Shown here: piece after piece, positions 1 to 8,805 of the stretch
Position numbering within the stretch: the first letter of the stretch is position 1
Layout: each line of letters opens with the position of its first letter
The notes under the pieces: model-generated
Databases searched by the model: none
What the model was told of the DNA's origin: nothing
Seen by the model: the letters and a program-made list of their open reading frames with translations, nothing else
DNA from: JAICWP01 sp035278025
GTDB lineage: Bacteria > Acidobacteriota > Terriglobia > Terriglobales > Acidobacteriaceae
DNA: 54,382 bases
Direction of reading: 5' to 3'
NCBI GenBank assembly: GCA_035278025.1
Contig: DATEJK010000211.1
Coordinates: 1-54,382, forward strand
Position numbers and translations under genes: made by a program

Positions 1-1
1 A

Positions 2-2446
2 ACCCCCACCTCCCGGGTGATCGTGCCCATGCAGAATTTTGTGGACGATGTGACCTGGACGAAAGGCCGGCACACCTTCCAGTTTGGCGGCAATCTGCGC
101 ATCATCAACGACGAGCGTGTGGGCAACACCGACTCCTACAACTTCGGCCAAACCAACGTGTCGTGGCTGGACAATGCTAGTATCGCGAACAATAGTTCTG
201 CCGGCAGCCCCGCGAGTCTGGATCCAGCCGGTTTCGGATTTCCGGCCGTTTCGGGCGATTTTAGCCAGTCGTTCGACCTGCCCATGGCCGCCCTTGCCGG
301 TCTGGTGCCCTTCGTGGAAGGAGAGTACAACCGCAACAAAAGCGGTGCCCTGCTGTCGGAAGGCACTTTCATACCACGCCACTTCAAGTCGCACGAGGCC
401 GAGTGGTATGCGCAGGATACGCTACGTCTCACTCCCACTCTGACGGTAACCTTTGGCGCACGTTATAGCCTGCTGCAGCCGCCCTATGAGGTAAACGGCA
501 ACCAGGTGGCGCCTACGGTGGACCTGAGCAGCTTCTTTAACCAGCGCGGGCAACTGGCGCAGCAAGGCCTGCCCTATAATGTTTGCGGTCCTTACGGCAC
601 AAACTGCACCAACCTTGTGGGACTGGGACTCTCGGGGTCAGCCAATGGCAAATCCCCTCTGTGGAACTGGGACTACGGAAACATTGCGCCCCGGTTTTCG
701 TTTGCGTGGTCACCGTCCTATGACAGTGGGATCCTGAAGCACATCACCGGCGGCAGCGCGGGCAAGTTCTCCATCCGCGGTGGCTGGGGCATGTACTACG
801 ACCACTTCGGGGAAGGCATTGTTAACAGCTTTGACCGCAATGGTTCGTTCGGACTGACTACGTTGATTGACAACCCCGCAGCCACGCAAAGCGTAGATAG
901 CAGCCCGCGGTTCAGCCAGCCCACGGTAAACGTCATTCCCACCACGGCAGCGCAGGGCTGCGCCACGCCGCCCTGCAACATTCTGCCGCTCGCTCCCACT
1001 GGTCCCTTCCCCTCGATTCCACCGACTGATCTCGCCGGCGGCGGATTCGCCATTACCTGGGGTCTGGACGGGCACATGCACACCCCCTACTCGCACGTGG
1101 TGAACTTCAGCGTCACCCGGGAACTGCCGAAGAACTTCGTGGTCGAAGCCTCCTACGTTGGCCGCTTTGCCCACCACCTGCTGCAGGAAGAGGACATGGC
1201 GCAACCGGTGAACCTGCGCGATCCCAAGTCGGGCATGGACTACTTCACCGCTGCCACCTTGCTGGCGAAGGCCGCCAATGCCGGTGTGCCGATTCAGCAG
1301 ATCGGGAAGATTCCCTTCTGGCAGAACGTCTTCCCCAGCGCAGCGGGGGCGGCCGCTACCCAGCTAGGATTCGGGAGCGGACCCGGAAACGGCTGCGCCC
1401 CTGGCGATGGCAGCGTGACTGGAAACGTAACGGCGACGCAGGCTGTCTATGACATGTATTCCTGCTTCACGGGGAACGAAACCACCGCCCTGTACTCGAT
1501 TGACGTGCCCGGTGGTTTTGGAATTAACGGTCCCGGGGGCTGTTTCCCGGCTTGCGCCACCATCAACGGAAAGCAGACTAACGGCTATGTGTTTTACAAC
1601 CCGCAGTGGTCATCCCTCTACGCCTGGCGCAGCATCGGCAATAGCGCTTACAACGGGCTGCAACTCAGCCTGCGCAAGCGCATGAGCAACGGGCTGAACC
1701 TCGACTTCAACTACACCTACTCCAAATCCATAGACATGGGGTCGAACGCCGAGCGCATCAACGAATTTGAGGGCTTCGGCGTGGGCGCCAGCCAGATCAT
1801 CAACGCCTGGAACCCGAAACAACTGCGCGCCGTTTCCGATTTCGACAACACTCACCAGATCAACGCCAACTGGGTGTATGAACTGCCGATTGGCCGCGGC
1901 AAGCACTTCGGCAGCGGCATGGGTAGCGTGCTCAATGCCCTGGTAGGCGGATGGTCTGTTTCCGGCCTGTGGCGCTGGTCCAGCGGCTTCCCCTTCACCG
2001 TGGAGCCGGGCCTTGGTTTCTGGGGCACGGACTGGCAGCTCACTTCGGCGGCGGTACAGACCGGGCCGCTGCCTAAGACGGGCAGCTACAATGTCGCCGC
2101 CACCCCGGGAGGCTCGGTGCTGCCCAATGTTTTCCAGGACCCATCTAGCGCCATTAACGATTTCCGCCTGGCTTACCCGGGCGAGTCTGGCCAGCGCAAC
2201 AACCTGCGTGGTCCAGGCACGTTCGACATAGACGCCAGCCTGGGCAAGACCTGGAAGGTCACCGAAGGCAAGGACTTGAGCTTCCGCTGGGAGACCTTCA
2301 ACGTGACCAACACGCCGCGTTTCGATGTAGGCCAGATGCAGTTCAACGGCAACAACAGCCTGGCGACCGCGGCCGTGTTCGGCACCTTCACCAACACGCT
2401 CAACCTGCCACGGCTGATGGAATTTGCCCTGCGGTTCACCTTCTAG
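2..2446 (+). CDS. TonB-dependent receptor, Oar-like, 5'-truncated by window edge
   Basis: Outer-membrane TonB-dependent receptor of the large Oar-like type common in Acidobacteriota. The frame is open from base 2, so the signal peptide, the carboxypeptidase-regulatory-like domain and the plug lie outside the window; about 815 C-terminal residues remain. What is visible is beta-barrel sequence: alternating aromatic and polar strands (for example around WYAQDTLRLTPTLTVTFGARY and LDFNYTYSKSIDMG), the block HTPYSHVVNFSVTRELPKNF typical of this family, and a C-terminal ALRFTF ending in Phe, the sorting signal for BAM-inserted barrels. The ligand is unknown; family members are thought to import oligosaccharides or other large substrates, but nothing here fixes that. 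A strong terminator follows directly, so it ends its transcription unit. Confidence 0.9.
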   Translation, partial: TPTSRVIVPMQNFVDDVTWTKGRHTFQFGGNLRIINDERVGNTDSYNFGQTNVSWLDNASIANNSSAGSPASLDPAGFGFPAVSGDFSQSFDLPMAALAGLVPFVEGEYNRNKSGALLSEGTFIPRHFKSHEAEWYAQDTLRLTPTLTVTFGARYSLLQPPYEVNGNQVAPTVDLSSFFNQRGQLAQQGLPYNVCGPYGTNCTNLVGLGLSGSANGKSPLWNWDYGNIAPRFSFAWSPSYDSGILKHITGGSAGKFSIRGGWGMYYDHFGEGIVNSFDRNGSFGLTTLIDNPAATQSVDSSPRFSQPTVNVIPTTAAQGCATPPCNILPLAPTGPFPSIPPTDLAGGGFAITWGLDGHMHTPYSHVVNFSVTRELPKNFVVEASYVGRFAHHLLQEEDMAQPVNLRDPKSGMDYFTAATLLAKAANAGVPIQQIGKIPFWQNVFPSAAGAAATQLGFGSGPGNGCAPGDGSVTGNVTATQAVYDMYSCFTGNETTALYSIDVPGGFGINGPGGCFPACATINGKQTNGYVFYNPQWSSLYAWRSIGNSAYNGLQLSLRKRMSNGLNLDFNYTYSKSIDMGSNAERINEFEGFGVGASQIINAWNPKQLRAVSDFDNTHQINANWVYELPIGRGKHFGSGMGSVLNALVGGWSVSGLWRWSSGFPFTVEPGLGFWGTDWQLTSAAVQTGPLPKTGSYNVAATPGGSVLPNVFQDPSSAINDFRLAYPGESGQRNNLRGPGTFDIDASLGKTWKVTEGKDLSFRWETFNVTNTPRFDVGQMQFNGNNSLATAAVFGTFTNTLNLPRLMEFALRFTF

Positions 2447-2479
2447 ACTCTCCGCCTGCGCTCAGCGCAGAGGATCACG

Positions 2480-2512
2480 CGGGGGCGGATTTTCCGCCCC
2501 CCGTTTTTTTTT
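2480..2512 (+). terminator. Rho-independent terminator of the TonB receptor gene
   Basis: A GC-rich stem of about 10 bp (left arm 2480-2489, TTT loop, right arm 2493-2503 with one extra C) is followed by nine consecutive T. It lies 34 bp after the receptor stop codon. Confidence 0.9.
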
Positions 2513-2630
2513 AAGGAACGTGGTGCGGGCACCGCCGCCCGCGAAAGCACCTCAAGGCTGGTGAGAAATTGGCGTGACGATTGGTTGCAGCCGGACTTCG
2601 CTGACTGCCGACCACCGACTCGTGACTGTC

Positions 2631-2846
2631 TTATTGCAACGGCGAATCGCTCATGCGGAAGCGGGTGCGAAAGTGTTCGGAGAGCAGTTCAATGGCGGGC
2701 CGATTGCCTTGCGGGTCCGCCTGGGCCAGATACTTCATGGCCTGCACCAGGACGCGCTGACCTTCCACATAACGCGGGTCGGGCTTGCGCTCTCGCTTGC
2801 GGTTGATTGGGGTAGGTGGTACGGGAATGGTAAATACTTTAGCCAT
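2631..2846 (-). CDS. Small basic hypothetical protein (71 aa)
   Basis: Not recognised. A 71-residue basic soluble protein with a proline/arginine/lysine-rich N-terminus (VPPTPINRKRERKPDPRY) and a helical second half containing RVLVQAMKYLAQADPQGN. No signal peptide or membrane segment is seen. ATG start at 2846 without a clear Shine-Dalgarno. Support for it being a gene comes from a good minus-strand promoter about 55-60 bp upstream (2909-2936). An overlapping plus-strand frame (2574-2915) has less natural composition. It lies downstream of the LolA-like gene on the same strand but has its own promoter. Confidence 0.5.
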   Translation of the reverse strand: MAKVFTIPVPPTPINRKRERKPDPRYVEGQRVLVQAMKYLAQADPQGNRPAIELLSEHFRTRFRMSDSPLQ

Positions 2847-2908
2847 GATAAGAGTTGCCCGGCGACTTTGCGGCTCCAGTTACGTTGGATGCGTCAGACA
2901 ATTTTTAG

Positions 2909-2936
2909 AGTATAGCCCGGGGGTGCTCCCGCTCAA
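2909..2936 (-). promoter_or_regulatory. Candidate sigma70 promoter for the 71-aa gene
   Basis: Read on the minus strand: -35 TTGAGC (2931-2936), 16-bp spacer, -10 TATACT (2909-2914, 5/6 to consensus). It would start transcription about 55 nt before the ATG at 2846. Confidence 0.45.
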
Positions 2937-3030
2937 ATTAATTTTGTGAATACGTGCCCGGGCTGCGTCATACCGGGAAAGCCGTTCATTTTGCGACACA
3001 TACCGGGATAGGGTGGGGGCCAGCACCCGC

Positions 3031-3741
3031 CTAGGGTGAGATTACCTTGGTATTGCCCGTGGTTTTGAGTTTGAACACGTTGTCTGGAATTTTCAGGTTG
3101 ATCTGGATGTTGGAGTATTTCGCCAACCGGTAATCGCCGGAAGGCTCCAGAAACTTCTGCTGCACCGATACACCACGGGTGGGGTCAATCCACAAAAGAA
3201 TTTGCGAAAACGTGTTGCGCGCCTTCTGTGATTTGGGAATCAGTTCGAGCTTCGCCGTCTTAACGTCCTGCGCTTCCTCGGTGCCGAGATAATGCACATC
3301 AAAGGACTTCTCCAGGTCATGGCCGCGCCCGCCGAAGCCGAGCACCACGAAACTTTCGAAATCAGCTTTGTTCTTGCCCGTGTTGTACACGGTTTCCTGG
3401 TCAATGCCGGGCTGGTAGACGCGCGCTTTGCCATCGCGGAAGAGCACGTATTTTTCCGCAGGCTCAGTAATCTGGGCGGCCATTTCCACACCGTCCTTGA
3501 TGCGGCGGAAGTATAGTTTGCCCTTCTGCGTATCGGTCTCATTCACCACCTTGGCGTATTGGTCCCAGACGAAGTCCGCTTCCGTGGTTTTGAATTTCTC
3601 CGCCGTCTGGTCCATGCGGGTGAGAACTGTGTTCAGTTCGGCGCCAGAGGCGCCACTCGCGGGCTGGCCATTCTGCGCCAGGACCGCTCCCGTCAGCACA
3701 GCGAGCAAAGCAATTGCGGTCGCGAGAGAGCGTTTCATCAT
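3031..3741 (-). CDS. LolA-like outer-membrane lipoprotein carrier/sorting protein
   Basis: Periplasmic LolA-like fold protein (236 aa). The start at 3741 (or the adjacent ATG at 3738) gives a clean Sec signal peptide, MKRSLATAIALLAVLTGAVLAQ; a longer in-frame start at 3804 would overlap the preceding gene and bury the signal. After cleavage come an N-terminal helix (LNTVLTRMDQTAEKFKTTEADF) and then the half-barrel strands seen in LolA proteins (GKLYFRRIKDGVEMAAQI, YVLFRDGKARVYQPG, LELIPKSQKA, ILLWIDPTRGVSVQQKFLEPSGDYRLAKYSNIQINLKIPDNVFKL). The family shields a hydrophobic ligand in a concave cavity. It follows the one-TM gene by 47 bp and lies behind the RND efflux genes, so it may serve lipid or lipoprotein traffic linked to that pump; this link is inference. 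Confidence 0.75.
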   Translation of the reverse strand: MMKRSLATAIALLAVLTGAVLAQNGQPASGASGAELNTVLTRMDQTAEKFKTTEADFVWDQYAKVVNETDTQKGKLYFRRIKDGVEMAAQITEPAEKYVLFRDGKARVYQPGIDQETVYNTGKNKADFESFVVLGFGGRGHDLEKSFDVHYLGTEEAQDVKTAKLELIPKSQKARNTFSQILLWIDPTRGVSVQQKFLEPSGDYRLAKYSNIQINLKIPDNVFKLKTTGNTKVISP

Positions 3742-3788
3742 TAATTTGAAAAATTTCGAGGCTGCTGCCTCGGGCTGCCTCCGGCGAA

Positions 3789-4217
3789 CTATTTCTTTAC
3801 CCAAACCTGGTATACAGGCTCGCCCGCGGCATCACTCGTTTTCTCATATCTAGAGATGCTGGCCTGGCCAGCGATGGGCGCAATAATTCGCTGCAACTCC
3901 TTGCCGACAGCGCTTTCGCTCTCGCCGGACACGGCGGCCGCCGGTACCTGATAGACAACACCGCCCCCGGCCTGAGGGATGACAACAACCGCGGTTAGAT
4001 GCGGGCTGTGTTCGACGGGTTTATCTTTGAAATTTATAAAAAGCGGAGTGACAAAGATAAAAAGCAGGATGAGAGTGACCATGATGTCATAGTGAATGCT
4101 GCCCCGCTGGTAATTCCAGAAGATATAGTTGCGGATGGTCCGCCACACGGCAGACACAGGCGCGCCCGGCGTGCCCACAGCCGCGGGGCTGGTTTCCGCC
4201 TGCTCCAGTTGCTCCAA
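3789..4217 (-). CDS. One-TM membrane protein of unknown function in the RND operon
   Basis: Not recognised as a named family. I place the start at TTG 4217 because a perfect AGGAGG (4226-4231) sits 8 nt before it; the longer frame to 4262 also begins with TTG, right after an in-frame stop, and has no ribosome site. The 142-aa product has a short cytoplasmic segment, then WNYQRGSIHYDIMVTLILLF and a single hydrophobic helix (about residues 45-65) ending in FINFKDKP. A periplasmic domain rich in Val/Ala follows, ending in YEKTSDAAGEPVYQVWVKK. The layout is that of a small type II membrane protein. It sits 105 bp after the RND permease and just ahead of the LolA-like gene, suggesting an accessory part of that system. 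Confidence 0.65.
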   Translation of the reverse strand: MEQLEQAETSPAAVGTPGAPVSAVWRTIRNYIFWNYQRGSIHYDIMVTLILLFIFVTPLFINFKDKPVEHSPHLTAVVVIPQAGGGVVYQVPAAAVSGESESAVGKELQRIIAPIAGQASISRYEKTSDAAGEPVYQVWVKK

Positions 4218-4322
4218 CTCGTTCGCCTCCTGTCCCAATAAATAGGACGCCGTAACTGACAATTATCGTGCACCGGACGTAGTTCTGTCATGCGAGGAAT
4301 GAGGCAGGAGTCCGGAAGCGCT

Positions 4323-7300
4323 TTAATCCCGGCTCAGGTAGAAGTGTACAGCGGGAGTAATGATCAGGCTGAGCACCATGGAAATGGTAATACCGCCAAT
4401 TACGGCGATGGCCAGTGGCTGCAGCATCTGCGAGCCGGCGCCCCAGGCCAGGGCCAGTGGCAACATGCCGGCCATGGTGGCCAGCGCGGTCATCAGGATG
4501 GGGCGCAGGCGCCGCCGCCCCGCTTGCACCACCGAGTCGAGCGCGTCCATACCCGCTCCCCGGAAGTGCTGGTCGGCATCCAGCAGCAGAATACCGTTCT
4601 TGGCTACGATGCCGATCACCATAATCAAGCCCATGAACGAAGAAATGTTGAAGGTAGTGCGCGTCATCAACAGCGCCAGCACCACGCCCGAGGTGGAGAG
4701 CAGGGCGGAGGCCAAAATGGCAACCGGCGCGGAGAAGCTGCGAAACTCGAACAGCAGCACAATGAACACCAGGACGATGGCCAAGGCCAACACCAGCGCC
4801 AGGTCACGAAACGACTTCTGCTGCTCCTGATAGGTGCCGCCGTACACCACGCGAATGCTGGAAGGCAGGTGTAAACCCGCCACAGTCTTCATCACCGCCT
4901 GGACGCCGCTGCCCAAATCAACGCCTTCCAGGCGGGCTGTGATCGCCACATCGCGTTGCAGGTTTTCGCGCCGGACCTCGGTTTGTCCGGGCAGGTCGGT
5001 TAAAGTGGCCAGCGAGCCCAGGGTTGCTGTCTTTCCCGTGCTGCTTACCAGCAGCGTGTTCTTCATGGCATCCAGCGATGCCCGGTCAGCGGCCGGAAAA
5101 CGCACCCGGATGGTGTAGGCGCGGTCGTTGGCCACCACCGGCGTCTGGGCGGGCTCGCCTTCCAGAACCGCCGATGCGTCGGTGGCCACCTCCTGCGGGG
5201 TGAAGCCGGCGCGCGCCGCCACCGCCGGGTCCACCTGGAACATGACCGCCGGCCCGCTGATGGTGTTCTCGATTCCGCTCACGTCCACCACTCCCTTGAC
5301 CTTCTGGATGGCATCCCCCACCTTGGGAGCCCATTGCGCCAGCAGAGCAGCGTCGGGAGAAAATAGCTTGATCTGGATGGGTTCGGGCGCGCCGGTCAGG
5401 TCGCCGATCATGTCCTGCAGGGTCTGGACGAACTCCACGTCAATACCGGGCTCCTGCTGTGCGACTTGGGCGCGCATCTGGGCGATGACCTCTTGAATCC
5501 CGCGGTCGCGCTTGTCCTTGAGCTTCACGGAAATGTCACCGGTGTTCGCTTCGGTCACGGCCGCCAGCCCCAGTTGCAGGCCGGTGCGCCGCGACGTGCC
5601 TTGCACCTCGGGAATGGCGTGCAGCATCTGCTCCAGATGCGTCACCACCCGGTTGGTCTCCTGCAGCGAACTGCCCGCCGGCATGGTGTAATCCAGCACG
5701 AACGCGCCCTCATCCATTTCCGGCAGCAGATCCGTGCCCAGGCCGTAAAAGCTGGCCCCGGCGATAAGGACCAGCAGTACGCTCAGTCCGAGCAGCCACC
5801 ACGGATGCTGCAGGGCACGCCGCAGCCAGCGCTCGTAGAAGGCGATGATGCGGCCGAATGTGCCCCGCATGGTGGCTTCTTCCGCGGCCAGCAGCCGCTC
5901 AGCGCTGAACGCTCCACTCTCGCCATTGCCAGCTTCGCCTTCATTGCCCCGGCCGCGGATGAAGTACTGGCTCAGGTTCGGAGTCCAGGTGAGCGCCAGG
6001 GCCAGCGATGTCAGCAGGGATACGGAAACGGTCACCGCCAGCGCGCGGAAGAACGTCCCCGTCACCCCGGTGATGGTAATCAGAGGCAGAAACACCACGA
6101 TAGGAGTGATGGTGGAGCCCACCAAGGGCGTGGAGATTTCCTGGAGCGCGCTGCGAATGGCCGCCAGACGGCCCTGCCCCGCATCGCGGTGCAGCACAAT
6201 GTTTTCTACGACAACGATGGCATCGTCAATCACCAGGCCTACCGCCGCTGCCAGCCCGCCCAGAGTCATCAGATTGAAGCTTTGCCCCAGAACTTTCAGA
6301 AAAATGAAGGTCACCATCAGCGTGACCGGAATAACCAGCCCGGCCACGATGGACGTGCCCCAGTCGCGCAGGAAAAGCACCAGGATAATGGAAGCCAGGA
6401 TCAGCCCGAGCAGAATCGCGTCACGCACGCTCTTGATGGAAGCGACCACAATTTCCGACTGGTCGTAGAAGGGCTGGATGTCTACGCCTCTGGGCAGTTC
6501 CTTGCGAATTTGCGCTACCTCGGCGTGTACTTCGTCGGCCACGTTCACCGTGCTGCTGTCGGGCTGGCGGTACATGTTGATCAGCACCGCCGGTTGCCCG
6601 TTGGCGGTCACGATGGTGTATTGCGGTTTAACGCTGGGTTCCACCTGAGCCACATCGCCAATCCGCACCGGAACTCCCGCCGGCGTATTCTTCACCACGA
6701 TGTTGGCGATCTGCGCCGGGTCACGCACCTGCCCGCTGATCAGCCCCAGGTAGAGCTGGTGGTTCTGCTCCAGCAGGCCGGGTGAATCCACCAGGTTGGT
6801 CTGCTGCACGGCGTTGAGCAGGTCATTGACCGTCATCTGCGCCGAAAGCAGCTTGGAGGGATCGGGAACAATGTGGAACTCCGGCTCCTGTCCACCCTGC
6901 ACCACCACGCTGGAAACTCCGTCCAGGCGGTTCAACCGCGGCTTCAGGTTATAGGTGGCGAGTTCCCAGAGCTGAGTCTGCGGCACAGTGCGGGAGGTGA
7001 CGCTGTAGCCCATGATGGGGAAGCTGGCAAAGGTGAGCCGGTCTACGCGAATTTCCGCGGTCGCTGGCAGAGTGGAGCGCACCTGCGCCATGGCGGAATT
7101 CACCCGCTCCAGGGTCTGGAACATGTCCACGTTCCAGTTAAAGTACAGGTCAATTTCCGCCGAGCCGCGGCTGGTTATGGACTGCACCAGTTGCAGCCCC
7201 AGCACGCTGTTGACCGCTTCCTCCACCGGCCGGGTGACGGTCACGGTCATCTGGTCAATCGGCATCACTCCGTTGTCAATGCCGATCACCACGCGCGGGA

Positions 7301-7472
7301 AGTTGGTTTCCGGAAAAACCGCGATAGGTATGGTGAAAGCTTCGTACACACCCACCAGGGCGAGGGTCAGGATGAGGAAGATTATGGGTTTGGAGAAATA
7401 GGCAAACCAGTAGCGCGAGGTCTCCGGCTCGTGCTGCTGCGGTCTCGGTTCGATATAGGAGCGGGAATTCAT
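4323..7472 (-). CDS. RND-family efflux permease (AcrB/MdtB-like)
   Basis: Inner-membrane proton-driven RND pump, 1049 aa, the usual full length. The first membrane helix is at residues 29-47 (FLILTLALVGVYEAFTIPIA), followed by the PN/PC porter domain. The proton-relay residues are present: the Asp pair in TM4 (VGLVIDDAIVVVENI) and the TM10 Lys (VIGIVAKNGILLLD). The DDAIVVVEN form fits drug/hydrophobe exporters rather than the DGAVVMVEN form of heavy-metal CzcA pumps. A second-half porter repeat (VMFQVDPAVAARAGFTPQEVATD) is visible. It starts 38 bp after the adaptor gene ends, in the order channel-adaptor-permease, so one tripartite export machine is encoded. The substrate is not predictable from sequence. 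Confidence 0.95.
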   Translation of the reverse strand: MNSRSYIEPRPQQHEPETSRYWFAYFSKPIIFLILTLALVGVYEAFTIPIAVFPETNFPRVVIGIDNGVMPIDQMTVTVTRPVEEAVNSVLGLQLVQSITSRGSAEIDLYFNWNVDMFQTLERVNSAMAQVRSTLPATAEIRVDRLTFASFPIMGYSVTSRTVPQTQLWELATYNLKPRLNRLDGVSSVVVQGGQEPEFHIVPDPSKLLSAQMTVNDLLNAVQQTNLVDSPGLLEQNHQLYLGLISGQVRDPAQIANIVVKNTPAGVPVRIGDVAQVEPSVKPQYTIVTANGQPAVLINMYRQPDSSTVNVADEVHAEVAQIRKELPRGVDIQPFYDQSEIVVASIKSVRDAILLGLILASIILVLFLRDWGTSIVAGLVIPVTLMVTFIFLKVLGQSFNLMTLGGLAAAVGLVIDDAIVVVENIVLHRDAGQGRLAAIRSALQEISTPLVGSTITPIVVFLPLITITGVTGTFFRALAVTVSVSLLTSLALALTWTPNLSQYFIRGRGNEGEAGNGESGAFSAERLLAAEEATMRGTFGRIIAFYERWLRRALQHPWWLLGLSVLLVLIAGASFYGLGTDLLPEMDEGAFVLDYTMPAGSSLQETNRVVTHLEQMLHAIPEVQGTSRRTGLQLGLAAVTEANTGDISVKLKDKRDRGIQEVIAQMRAQVAQQEPGIDVEFVQTLQDMIGDLTGAPEPIQIKLFSPDAALLAQWAPKVGDAIQKVKGVVDVSGIENTISGPAVMFQVDPAVAARAGFTPQEVATDASAVLEGEPAQTPVVANDRAYTIRVRFPAADRASLDAMKNTLLVSSTGKTATLGSLATLTDLPGQTEVRRENLQRDVAITARLEGVDLGSGVQAVMKTVAGLHLPSSIRVVYGGTYQEQQKSFRDLALVLALAIVLVFIVLLFEFRSFSAPVAILASALLSTSGVVLALLMTRTTFNISSFMGLIMVIGIVAKNGILLLDADQHFRGAGMDALDSVVQAGRRRLRPILMTALATMAGMLPLALAWGAGSQMLQPLAIAVIGGITISMVLSLIITPAVHFYLSRD

Positions 7473-7510
7473 GCTCGCTCGGCACCCGTTACTGAGAACC
7501 GGGTACTGGT

Positions 7511-8770
7511 TTACTCCTTTTGGCTTTCCTTCACCGGTTGCGCAGAAGCCGGCGCCTGCAACTGCACCCGCGTGTTGTCGGGCAAGCCGTAAGCCCCCGT
7601 GGTCACTACCCGCTCCCCCGCCTTCAGACCCGAGACGATCTGCACCTGGTTGTCCTGCCGCACTCCCGTCTTGACATCGCGCTGGTGGGCGCGGCCATCG
7701 TTGCCAATCACCATGACCGAGGTCGTACCATCGGACTCGGTCAGCACCGCGATGGCAGGCACAGTGAGCGCGTCAGGAATGGTCTGCGCCAGCATGGAAA
7801 TTCGCACACTCGTGCCCGGCTTCAACGCCTGGCGCGGGTTGCGGGCGTCCACCCAAACCTCCACTGTGGTGCTGTTGGGATCGAGCGCGGGACTGACCAC
7901 CGCGACCTTCCCCGGAAGGGGCTCGCTCAGACCAGAAGCGTCAATCTGGGCCGCGTCTCCCACTTTGAGCAGCGCCGCTTCGGTTTGTGGGATGTGGGCC
8001 TTGGCAATGACGTGCGACAAGTCCATCACCGTGAGCAGCGGTGTGCCCGCGGTGGCCATCTCTCCGGGATAGAGAGGACGGTCGGTAACCACGCCGGAGA
8101 TGGGGCTGCGAATGTCAGAATAGCTGAGCTGCGCCTGCGCGCTCTGGTATTTGCCTTTGGCCGCGGCCAGCTGCCCCTGCGCCGACTTCAGTTCCTGCGC
8201 CCTGGAGGTTGTGAGCAGCGAGTTCAAGTGCTGCTGCGCAATCTCGTAGGTGTTGCGCGCCTGGGTGAGAGAAACCGCCGCCGCGTCCAGTTCCTTGCGG
8301 GGCAGCGCCCCCTGCTTATACAGGTTCTCCCGGGCGGTATATACCTTCTGCTCGGCTTCCAGGCTCTGCTTGGCCGCCTGGGCGTCCAATTGCGCCTTCT
8401 GTACTTCTTCCGGAACGCTGGCCGTGGTGGTGGTCTCGTAGGCCGCCTGCGCCTGCTCAAATTCGCCCTTGCTCTGTTGCGCTGCCGCACTGAGATCTTT
8501 GTTCTCCAGCAGCGCCAGCTGTTGTCCCTTACGCACATGGCTGCCGCGGTTGACGTAGAACTTCTCCACGGGGGCGCTGATTTTAGGCACCAGCGCCGCC
8601 TGGTGCAGCGGATATAAGATGGCCTCAGCGGTCACGGTGCGCTGCAGCCGGGTGCGCTGCACCAGCGCCGACTCCACCGAAACCACCGGCTCCTTCTCCT
8701 TCTCGCCTCCGGAGCAGCCGAAGGAGAGCAGCGCCAGAAGTGCGGCCAGGGCCAGGAGGGTGGCGCGCAT
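7511..8770 (-). CDS. RND efflux periplasmic adaptor (membrane fusion lipoprotein)
   Basis: Adaptor that bridges the RND permease and the TolC-like channel. I choose ATG 8770 (419 aa), which has an AAGG box 6 nt upstream and yields MRATLLALAALLALLSFGC, a lipoprotein-type signal with Cys19 as probable lipidation site; an ATG at 8803 only 2 nt behind the channel gene is possible. Domains in order: lipoyl half (APVEKFYVNRGSHVRKGQQLALLENKDL), long alpha-helical hairpin rich in Gln/Ala (about residues 85-200), second lipoyl half (YSDIRSPISGVVTDRPLYPGE), beta-barrel (AKAHIPQTEAALLKVGDAAQ) and membrane-proximal domain (VPAIAVLTESDGTTSVMVIG). It lies between channel and permease genes and is very probably co-transcribed with both. 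Confidence 0.93.
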   Translation of the reverse strand: MRATLLALAALLALLSFGCSGGEKEKEPVVSVESALVQRTRLQRTVTAEAILYPLHQAALVPKISAPVEKFYVNRGSHVRKGQQLALLENKDLSAAAQQSKGEFEQAQAAYETTTTASVPEEVQKAQLDAQAAKQSLEAEQKVYTARENLYKQGALPRKELDAAAVSLTQARNTYEIAQQHLNSLLTTSRAQELKSAQGQLAAAKGKYQSAQAQLSYSDIRSPISGVVTDRPLYPGEMATAGTPLLTVMDLSHVIAKAHIPQTEAALLKVGDAAQIDASGLSEPLPGKVAVVSPALDPNSTTVEVWVDARNPRQALKPGTSVRISMLAQTIPDALTVPAIAVLTESDGTTSVMVIGNDGRAHQRDVKTGVRQDNQVQIVSGLKAGERVVTTGAYGLPDNTRVQLQAPASAQPVKESQKE

Positions 8771-8805
8771 TTCCCGCCTTCTGTGTTGCCGATCGCTGTT
8801 CATGT

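Noticed and set aside
5466..6785. 439-codon plus-strand frame inside the RND permease gene
   Set aside because: Antisense shadow: His/Gln/Arg-rich with no family features, whereas the minus strand encodes a full RND pump with all hallmark motifs.
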